Shown here one piece after another: positions 55,730 through 64,000 of a stretch of DNA of 64,000 nucleotides. The stretch lies in assembly GCA_032191485.1 (NCBI GenBank), contig JAVDOI010000011.1, positions 17,986,117 through 18,050,116 on the forward strand, given 5' to 3'. Origin of the DNA: Leptoclinus maculatus (taxonomy: Eukaryota; Chordata; Actinopteri; Perciformes; Stichaeidae). Both the position numbers and the translations under genes were made by a program. The notes below the pieces were generated by a model that was not told the origin of the DNA, ran no database searches, and worked only from the letters and a program-made list of their open reading frames with translations. Numbering within the stretch: the stretch's first letter is position 1; each line of letters opens with the position of its first letter.

Positions 55730-56492
55730 GTACCACCACGGCCAAACGGGGCTGGCTCTGTGCCAAGCTGCCATGCCACAGTCAGGGCGGATGGGAGCAA
55801 GGGGGTACACAACAAAACAAATCAAATTAGATTGTAATACACATGCTGTTGTGGTGTCACTGCAACTAAAGGAGTCATGCTCAATTTTGGTGTTTTAAGG
55901 GCTGGGATAGAAATGTATTGGTTACGACATAACAACGGTTTAGAGCAATCCAGGGATTAATTAATCAATCTGTTTGTGAGGAAGGAGTAAATACAAGCTC
56001 AGGCGGAGTCTTCATGAGAAATAAAGTCTTTGTAGCGTCCCAGCGGGACGTGGGCTTAACCTCTACCTGGGTGGACCTGCTCTGTGTGCAGATCCAGCTT
56101 GGGGGACTCACCCCGAGTCACGAAAACACCCCAATCAAGGACAAAGTCCTCCTCCATTTTCGGCATTTAAATGCATAGGGCTCGCATGATGTAAAGTGAC
56201 TGTTGATGCTTGACTTTGACCTTCTAAAACCCTCCTATTGATCCCCCCCCCTCCCCCCCTCCCCGTTTGGCAGATGAGTGTTAATGGCTGTTCAGCCTCT
56301 AATGTGCTGGAAGTGAAAAATGAGGTTGACGTAGACATGGTTAACCATAATGCCAAGGCGGATGCCACCCGATAGCAGCCAGACACCTGAGAGAGCAGGC
56401 CCTGGTCCAGCTTGCCACTCAACCCCCCACCCCCACCCCACCCCACCCTCTCCACTTATATTATTCATCCCTCTCTCAAATGCCTTTTATGC
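55730..56492. other. Non-coding stretch
   Basis: Includes a poly-C patch (56,244-56,264) and a CCCCACCCC patch (56,424-56,447). No gene is supported. Confidence 0.45.
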
Positions 56493-56574
56493 TGCTCAAT
56501 TACCCCTCCAGCGGCCCAGTGTGGACACTGTAATGACATTCTGATTATCAGTCTGTAAATGAGAAATGAAATGA
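56493..56574 (+). promoter_or_regulatory. Duplicated conserved-looking element, copy 2
   Basis: TGCTCAATTAC, then after 22 bp ACACTGTAATGACATTCTGA, TTATCAGTCTGTAAATGAGA. Block order and sequence match copy 1 about 860 bp upstream. A third short match (CAATCTGTAAATGAGAAT) lies near 57,522. Confidence 0.5.
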
Positions 56575-56579
56575 GTGTG

Positions 56580-57945
56580 TGATGCTGTGCCAGAGGGGGG
56601 GGGGGGGAGAGAATGGGACAGCTAGAAGCCTTTCAAAACCGGGAGCCGCGGAGGAGGGGAAAGGACGGGAGGGAGGACAGAGGGAAGGATGAGTGCAGCA
56701 CTCTGGTGATCATCGACAAGAAGATTAAAAAAAAAGAGGAAACATTTTGTAACACACTGAAATTACACTTTAGGATTTAATTGCCCCCCCCCCCCATTCA
56801 AGGCTCCACTGTGCGCTTTAACAATGCAAGGAGATCCTTTATGTTTTCAAACAATCAGTCGGGTAGAAAGGAGCCGTGTTGCAATTGAAAACGCGTCCAA
56901 TCATCTCGGGGGGCTTAAATAGCATGCAGCCCGCTTATCCCTACTTTAGTCAGGAAAGGACTCTGAATTTGTTAATTCAGTCAGCTTAATTTACAAAAAG
57001 AGAATACTTAAGGGCATGTTGTGCTGTTTCTCTTTTACCTATATAATCTTTGAGTTGTTTTGAGTCGCTTAATCCACCTCTAATGAACTGTGACACCACT
57101 ATTATTAGGCTACGTTTACTCAACCCTTCATTGACCAGTATTACCCTTATTCTCAACTACTTCCTCCTCATACCACTTCAAAATAAAAAATAATATGTAT
57201 TAATACATTTTCAAATAGCTTGTTAAACTTTCTTATAAAAAGACCTAGTCTCAGTCACATATACTTATAAATATAGCAATTTATGATATGTTTTAAACGT
57301 GGTATAAAGCAGGTATCCTCTGCTGAAATGGGCTGAATGGAGTAATAAAATGTCTCGCTAACACTACTCATAACTTGAATATCAGGCTACACTAGAGCTC
57401 TTCAAACATTGGCTAAAACGGCGAAAGCCTAGAAAAGAGAAAATACCATCACCTCGAGATACGGCATTGTTGAAACAAATTTGCCACTTCAACAAAGAAG
57501 ACAGTGTCAAAGTTGACTCAGTCAATCTGTAAATGAGAATCAGCGCCCCGTACTGTACCTCAACTATGACTGCCAGTGAGTTTAATGAAAAATAAATGTT
57601 GATTCAAGTCTGTTACGGCGAAAGGTCCTTTGACAAATACCGTAGTGTGTAATACAATGTTTAAAGCGCCTTTTTTCCCCCCGCCGTCCCCCACTCTTTG
57701 CAAGACGACATCGATACCTGTCTGTTTCTGGCTCAGCCATCCAGAAAGTCGTCCGTCCGTTTCAGCTTTTTATAGCCCCATGAAATGCCTTTCAGTAGCA
57801 ATTACCCAAAGTTGTTCTTGTCCAGGTTTATCTGGCAATAAAATGCAACTCTGGGCCATCTTCTGTGTTCATTAGATCTGCAATCTAACCGGCCCACTAA
57901 ACTACAGTCGCTTCATCCTGGAGAGTATCTCTCATTTCGGCCCAA
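56580..57945. other. Non-coding stretch with G and C runs
   Basis: G run at about 56,596-56,608 and C run at about 56,784-56,796. A possible conserved patch lies at 57,770-57,910 (AGTAGCAATTACCCAAAG, TTTATCTGGCAATAAAATGC). No gene is supported. Confidence 0.4.
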
Positions 57946-57949
57946 TCAA

Positions 57950-58180
57950 CAGAAATGCTCTGCAGTCCCAGACTGCTGTTTAATAGGATATTAACATCCT
58001 GATCAATCACCTTAATTGATATTTTTTAGGCATTACTGCTCTCAAACCCTAACAGATGTAATTGTCAGATAGGGAGTGGGATCCCCATCGGCAGTAATTG
58101 GGCCATTATGGATGCAGGCATGACTGAGAGATTTAGAATGCCAATGACGTGGGAGATGGATGGAGCCGGGGCCTTTGTGG
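57950..58180. promoter_or_regulatory. Candidate conserved non-coding block
   Basis: Words such as TTTAATAGGATATTAACATC, CACCTTAATTGATATTTT, ATGTAATTGTCAGATAGG, GGCAGTAATTGGGCCATTAT and GCCAATGACG, without repeats and without an open frame. Composition is enhancer-like; unproven. Confidence 0.32.
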
Positions 58181-59415
58181 GTGGATCCGTATATCACTCA
58201 TGCTTGGGCACCAGAGGATTTCCTGCCACAGCGCTCGTCTAAATTAGGAGGGGACGCACTCGGATGTCATTTTAACAATCCCGCCCCGTGTGTGCGCACA
58301 AATGCATGCGCGAGTAAATGTGTAATGCTCGCATTCTGTCTCGTCTGTGCCAGGGTTTCAGCCCAAAAGTTCCCGGCGTGTCGGTGGCAATGATGCCATA
58401 TGGCGTCTTGTGTTAACTGCGTTTGCGTTGTGTGTTGCGCCATTAGAGCCAGGAGCTGAGGAGTGACTTTGGCATCTTCATTAATCCTGACTAACTCCGG
58501 TGCCAGGGAGCCCCAGTTCCACGAGATCCTGCTGACGCTAGCACAATGCCACAGCTCACTCAGTCACTGCTCCTTCCCCCCTTCAGTGCACCGTGCACAG
58601 TAGGAGGAAAGGGACCAATTGTTTGCAAAATACCTTTCATTACTCCATTGGCTGAGAGCATTTGAAGTGAATTTGTGTGAATTATTGCCCATAGCTGTGT
58701 TTATAATGAGACATTTCCGTAAGTGCACTTCGAAGATGCCTTTTATGGAAGCTTGGTGGAAGTAAAGCACTGAAAAAGGACTTCAGAGGCTAAGTAGGGA
58801 AAATAAACCCATGTCAAACTTTCATTCTTGTTGATACGTTTTGCTTTTTTTCCCTTAGCAAAAGCTGTTAAATGCAACCTTGTGCACTTACATGTGTGTT
58901 TTTTGGGGGTCAGGGATCAGACATTAAAAAGATGGAACTGTCTCCCATTTGCACATCAGAAGACAATAAGCCCGCTTCTGTAACAGATTTCTTCATGTCA
59001 CATAATGAATTCTGTATTTTATTATATTATTAGAAAACCAGTTAGCTGTATTAAATTTGCATGTATTCGGCTATTCTATTTCTTCTGCACAAAATCTAGA
59101 TCTCTGAGAGGATGCACATTTGATTGGTGTGCAGTTGTGTTTATTTTGAAAAGAATAGAGAATATCGCTTTGATCACAGTATGTAGCATGCTTTGCACTG
59201 CACTGCCTGGGGCGCTTTCTTGTGAGGGGTAATAAAAAGTGGAACACGCATCTTGTTTCCATAACAACAGGATGCTAATCTCAGTTTACCTGTTGCAGGC
59301 ATTTTAGATTATTTAACAATGTTTAATTATTACAGCAACACATTTCTCCTCATCTTTTGTCATTCGCAGCTTTACTTTTGTTAAGATTGATTGGTTGCTA
59401 AACGAGCATTTAGAG

Positions 59416-59416
<1 letters not shown>
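58181..59416. other. Non-coding stretch
   Basis: Another conserved-looking patch at 58,440-58,560 (GGCATCTTCATTAATCCTGA, CTAACTCCGG). The rest is AT-rich unique DNA. No gene is supported. Confidence 0.4.

Positions 59417-59464
<48 letters not shown>
59417..59464. repeat. (CA)24 microsatellite
   Basis: 48-bp CA run. Confidence 0.95.
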
Positions 59465-59465
<1 letters not shown>

Positions 59466-62400
59466 CTTATACAATGTGGTGGCTATAACTGAACACATCC
59501 TAACAGAGATTTTCCCAGAACTGGATCTATTGGATGCTCTAAGAGCATTTTAACAGCAGCTGATAATTTGGTGTTTGCTTACCTTCAGTCAGTGATGTAG
59601 AAGTGTACTCCAGGGTGTGTCAGCGCATAGTGACATCAATGGTGGGTGTGGTCAGAGGTGCAAACATAGAAATAGAACAGGAGAAGAAAGGACATTCCCT
59701 TTCATTAACTGAGCAGCAGCAATTTGTATGTGCGCAGCTGCCATTGTGACCGTTGTAACGGGCTCACTTCCGTATAAACTAAACAGACTTACAGCAAGTA
59801 ACAGACATACCTAGTTGAGGTTTTGCCGTAGAAACTTTATGTAGAGTGGACAGCCAGAGGGAATAAGTACAATTTCACAACCTATAGTGCTTCACCCACA
59901 CACTCTTGTATGTTGCTATCGCCAAAAAGTTGGTTCGGCTAATTTCGCAAGCTAGCTTCCAAACTAGCGGACAGCTGGCAAGTTAGCTGGCTTGCTAATT
60001 CCGCCATGTTTTAATGCTACACTTGTTACAGAAAATTAGCCAAACAGCGGGCTGCCTTTGGAAGAAACTAGGACTGTGACTGTAATCAAAAGGGTTTTCA
60101 TTTTTGTTATGTTATTGTTGGGCTTGTGGGGGTGCGTTTTAAGGGGCTTGACTTATGTACATAGTATAAACTGCACTATTTTCTTTTGTTGCTGGGAATA
60201 CATCATTCCGTTCTTGTTATACAGCTGTAACTATACCATGCATTGCAAAAGGAAACACTCCAGCCCAACCTGTCACCTGCTACTTGCAGTTGCTAACTGC
60301 TATTGCTATTGCTAACTGCAAGCTGAAAATGAACACGTTTTTGTCTTAATGCACGTTGATCCATCAACTTTTAATTAATCTTCTATCACGATTCACTCGA
60401 GGCATTTGAATTTTGAATCATTTGAGTCCGACTTTGCTGATAACACATAATGCCCACGATGACACAGAACGGAGCCATTACACCAAGGTCAATTGCATTT
60501 GTCAGAATGTGTCTAACTGAACCTATCCCATTACCACACTCATTGTTTTTCCTTTAGGGCCTATGCATCTGTTCAACTAGCAAATGAGCCCAGAAGAGAA
60601 GAGAGTGCTGACAGTTTCCCTGATGCTGTATTCAGGTCACGGTGTCTGGTAGTTAGATAGGCAGATCAGACTTCTTCAGTGCCGGAGGTGACACCCCTGT
60701 CTGCAACATCATTTTTTTTAGTGATCAGTTTGTGCTAGACTGTGTTCAAAATATTCTGAGCACAATGTGTGTTTTATAAAAACATTTCAAACCTGGATCC
60801 GTCTTACGTGTCAAGCTCCCGAGTACACAACTTTAAGGTTTGATTGCACTGCAGCAAGAGAGTGAGAGAGAGAAAGAGAGATAACGTTTGCAGACTGAGA
60901 CATTTCCTTCATTTCTCTTTTTTTTAGATGTACTGTTGCCATGACTGGGAAAAATGTTATCCACATACAACCGTATCATTCATGTTTAGGGAATTCTCAT
61001 TGATTTGGGATTGAAGAGGTCCATCCAACAAAGTGATTCGTTTTTTTAAAATGTTCTCATGACAGTGTTTTGAGAAGACTTAAAAACATTAGTGTCTTTA
61101 AACCTTAGCTTAATGGCACTTTCGAGTGCAGGTAAGGTGTTGACCTGATTGATTTTACATGATCGCTTTACACCTTGGCTGTGTTTTCATCCAGCCTACG
61201 CAGCTAATGATGATCCCGGGGCATTCCGAAGGTTTTCACTAAGCAAACTAACCCCTGATTGGGATTAAAGGCTGTCAGACATGATCGAAGAGCAGGTTTC
61301 TCTACACAGCCAGTTGTTAATACGGTTAATAGTCCTGCTTTTACCATTGAGTCTTGAGGCATTTGGAAACGTACACGTTCCGACACCACTGTAGCACGAA
61401 CACACATTCAACTATGTGAGCACCTCAATTAATTGCTACATAAAAGATATGTCAAGAGTGCCTACTGTATAAATTAATCCTAGCAACAAGAGAGCAGAAG
61501 CAGGGTTTTCCGAGGCAGGAAAAAATGGGAAATGGGCAGAAATGTTTAGAAAAAGAGGAAAGGACATCAAAATGAAGCTTGCAAGAAGAAGAAGGAAGGG
61601 GATGAACATTGTAATTTAGGAAAAGAAAAGCCAAAGAGAGAGCAAGACTCACAGCTAGCAGTCTGTGGGGCTGTACCTATAGGTCTGAGCTGAATCCTAA
61701 CGAAAAAATCCACAAAGGTCAGCCTCATTCCATTCAGTAGTTGCCGAGTTATTTCAGTTTGGGCCAAAGTGGTGGACGAACCAAGCGACAGTCCGACGTG
61801 GGCCTTTCTCCCAGCAGACAGTGACAGCAGTCATAGTAGGGAAAGCATAGGTGTTACTAATAACACTAACGATGCGTTCCAGCGAGAGTGACAGTGAGCC
61901 AGCATGCACCATACCTGGACCCTGAAATCAAAGCAGCGAAATGGAATTCAGCCATCATGCATTTCACTGTTTACACCTGTGCTTTTCCTACTGTCTTCCT
62001 ATTGCCACCCTTACATCTTTAAAAAAAAAAAGAGAAGAGGTTGCCAACCATACAGGAAGAAAGGTAACTTGATCCACGGATAGTCAGTGAATCATCCACA
62101 TTGTTGGTAATGCGACACCGCCTGAGTGTGTGTGCTAGTTTACCGTGGATAATGTTATAATACAGAGAGTTGACACGCACCAGCTACTCTTTCATATAGA
62201 GAAGATTGCAGATACCCTGAAGGACAAGAAAAGGCAAAATAGAGAAAACACTGAGACACAGACAGAGTAGAATTAAAATACAGTGACTATGCTTCCCCTT
62301 GCCTCTGGTGTAAACATGACAGAAAGCCTCACAACAGGGTGACGTCGCCCTTTGCACCGTCTCCTCCGTAATGTTTTGACACGTGTCACGCAAAACTCCG

Positions 62401-63313
62401 GTTTAAAGTTGCTCCTCTTTGTCAGCAACGAACTCGGTGAGAATACATCAGAGATAAGCGCGCTCGTCTGACTGAGGGGCATTCTTTTGGAGACGGGCTG
62501 TCTGACTTTGCACATTTGTCTTCTGCACTGAGGCACATCAGCAGTTCATCTTGATAACGGAAAGGGCTATGTGAGCAGATTTCGTGAAATAACCTTTTGT
62601 GAATATAATTTGAAAAGCAATGTGTGCGTGTTTGGGTGCGTGCACGGCGGGGGTAAATAAAAAAAAAGGGAAAAAAGGGAAAGATTGTATCATCAGACAT
62701 TTTATCTCAATGCCTTTTTGTACAGCTGACCTGTGCTTCGTAACATTTTTGGGACTCTTTTTGGATTGTGCTGTACTTTCTGTGTGCTCAGTTGTTTGGG
62801 GGAGGAGTAAAGTTTAGTTGGCATATACTTTGGTCATGAGTTTATTTCTGTGTGGTAAAAGTAACGTGCTCTCAAAGATACAAGCAGAATATCAATGGAT
62901 TTATATATGTTTTAGACCCTGATCAACAAAACAAAGAAATGTCGGGCAGAGATACAGTACAAGGTATCAGTGCATGACAAAGAGGAGGAAGTTGTTCTCA
63001 AAGTTTTATCAATGCGACCAAGATCTCTATTTTTCATGTGAATAGGACAGTGAAGTGGCTAGATGGAACATACGACAGAAAGAGCACATGAGTGGGACTC
63101 TCAGGGGCCAAATGGAGCCCTCTTCAGCCAATTTGAGGGTGCAGTGCGATCGATTCCCATGGTAACACAGATGAAAGGCACAGCACTCTGTATCTCCCCC
63201 TGCTCCTTCTCTGTCCCCAGCTTTTCATATGGAAATGGAGCCAATTGTCCTGAGCTCCGAGCTCAGAAATGGCGTGGACAGAGATGTTTTCTAGTGAAGG
63301 AGTATGAGTGTGT
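59465..63313. other. Non-coding stretch, about 3.8 kb
   Basis: Unique sequence with GCTAGC-type patches (59,940-60,000), short GA runs (60,860-60,882) and A runs (62,021-62,031 and 62,658-62,676). Open frames up to 110 residues lack domains. No gene is supported. Confidence 0.45.
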
Positions 63314-63338
63314 GGGGGGGGGGGGGGGGGGGGGGGGG
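63314..63338. repeat. Poly-G run (25 bp)
   Basis: The longest homopolymer of G in the window, followed by AGGGGGACAG; a very strong G-quadruplex candidate. Length may be unreliable in assembly. Confidence 0.92.
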
Positions 63339-64000
63339 AGGGGGACAGTGGGCTACTTGAAGAGCCCCAGAAATACACAATTTCTGATGAGATGATGGAG
63401 AGACTGTCTCAGATAAGGACTTTATTTACCTGTTTACTCATCTCACATGCTTTCAAGAAGAAACAAGTAATGAGACACTTCCATTAGCATGATTATTTCA
63501 ACATCGGGCCATGTAAGATTTTCCTGGTAAACAGAAATCATAAGTATGTGTGAGCCACAGGTTCACCAACCAAAGGTATAAACCTACTAATGCATTATGA
63601 TGCATCATAATACATTAACCTAGCAGCATCAGTAAATTCGATTTTTTTTTTACCAGCTGCATCATTCGTGATGCTTACATATTACTGCATCACCAACCAT
63701 AATTCATTGGTATCATATATTCTGAAATGGCCCATTATGCACAATGAGAACTTTTACATTTTGCAAGGTTTTTCTTGTAATAGAGTATTTATACACTGTG
63801 GTATTGCTACTTTTAGTGAAAGCATGGGTCTGCAACCCAGTGTTGCCAAATCGTTTCCAATGTAGCTAGCAGCACTAGATCCAAAGGGTGCTAAATCTGG
63901 GCGAGACTGCCGCCAAGTCTGCAACACTGACAGCCAGTCCCTTTCCCAGTCCCAGTCGTAAACAATGAACTTGGCTATTGTTAATACTCAGCCGTCAAGC
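63339..64000. other. Non-coding stretch to window end
   Basis: Contains the palindrome listed separately. Nothing else is recognised. Confidence 0.45.
63588..63617. other. 30-bp near-perfect palindrome
   Basis: The central 18 bp, ATTATGATGCATCATAAT, is a perfect palindrome; over 30 bp only one of 15 pairs mismatches. It contains an ATGCAT core. Confidence 0.75.

Noticed and set aside
55356..55898. 180-residue plus-strand open frame
   Set aside because: Pyrimidine-rich composition, no domain, no splice sites, and it runs through the duplicated conserved-looking element, which has the features of regulatory DNA.
1..64000. tRNA, rRNA, snRNA, CRISPR array or bacterial-type operon
   Set aside because: I looked for tRNA B-box words, spaced direct repeats and ribosomal signatures. 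The only candidates (for example GGGTTCGATCG near 27,815) lack the partner elements. The window is vertebrate-type non-coding DNA.

Overview
This window looks like non-coding DNA from a ray-finned (probably percomorph) fish. The evidence is the very high density of long (CA/TG)n microsatellites, several hAT-type DNA transposons with short terminal inverted repeats of the kinds common in teleosts, AT-rich spacer DNA with scattered islands rich in homeodomain-like TAATTA/ATTAG words, and no compact gene order. I found no complete protein-coding gene, no rRNA, no tRNA and no CRISPR array. Nearly all open frames are shadows of microsatellites (poly Thr-His or Cys-Val), purine/pyrimidine tracts or a minisatellite. 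The likely setting is a large intron or a gene desert beside a developmental gene; this is inference.

Layout. 1-8.4 kb: CA/TG repeats, a possible TATA promoter at about 1.3 kb, a roughly 1 kb decayed hAT copy with a BED zinc-finger remnant (2.6-3.6 kb), and a related non-autonomous copy in the opposite orientation (7.6-8.3 kb). 8.4-35.6 kb: mostly unique non-coding DNA with microsatellites, a few exon-like open segments (9.6, 12.5 and 21.1 kb; none assignable), a CTCF-like motif (10.5 kb), a dispersed repeat (11.9-12.2 kb) and CpG-rich patches (14.9 and 28.2-28.7 kb). 35.6-42.7 kb: a second copy of the dispersed repeat carrying a strong CTCF-like motif, another copy of the GTGGTGGAA hAT family, a small inverted-repeat element, a decayed hAT transposase on the minus strand, and a CpG-rich promoter-like segment with a palindromic E-box and another CTCF-like motif.

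The most striking structure is at 47.9-53.0 kb. An older hAT-like repeat is split by a second hAT element (48,015-52,522) flanked by a perfect 8-bp target duplication, CCCTACTA. The inner element keeps terminal inverted repeats and the first codons of its own transposase on the minus strand. Most of its interior has been replaced by a 3.37-kb minisatellite of about 210 copies of a CpG-rich 16-mer (GGAACCCGTTACGCRT). That array has nested higher-order periodicity (landmark spacings 643, 618, 643 and 732 bp).

53-64 kb: a further hAT MITE (54.7-55.1 kb), a pair of similar segments of about 90 bp that resemble a duplicated conserved non-coding element (55.6 and 56.5 kb), further candidate conserved blocks, microsatellites, a 25-bp G run and a 30-bp near-perfect palindrome. 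There are no genes to act together here. What can be read is transposon history, tandem-repeat expansion and candidate regulatory or architectural DNA.
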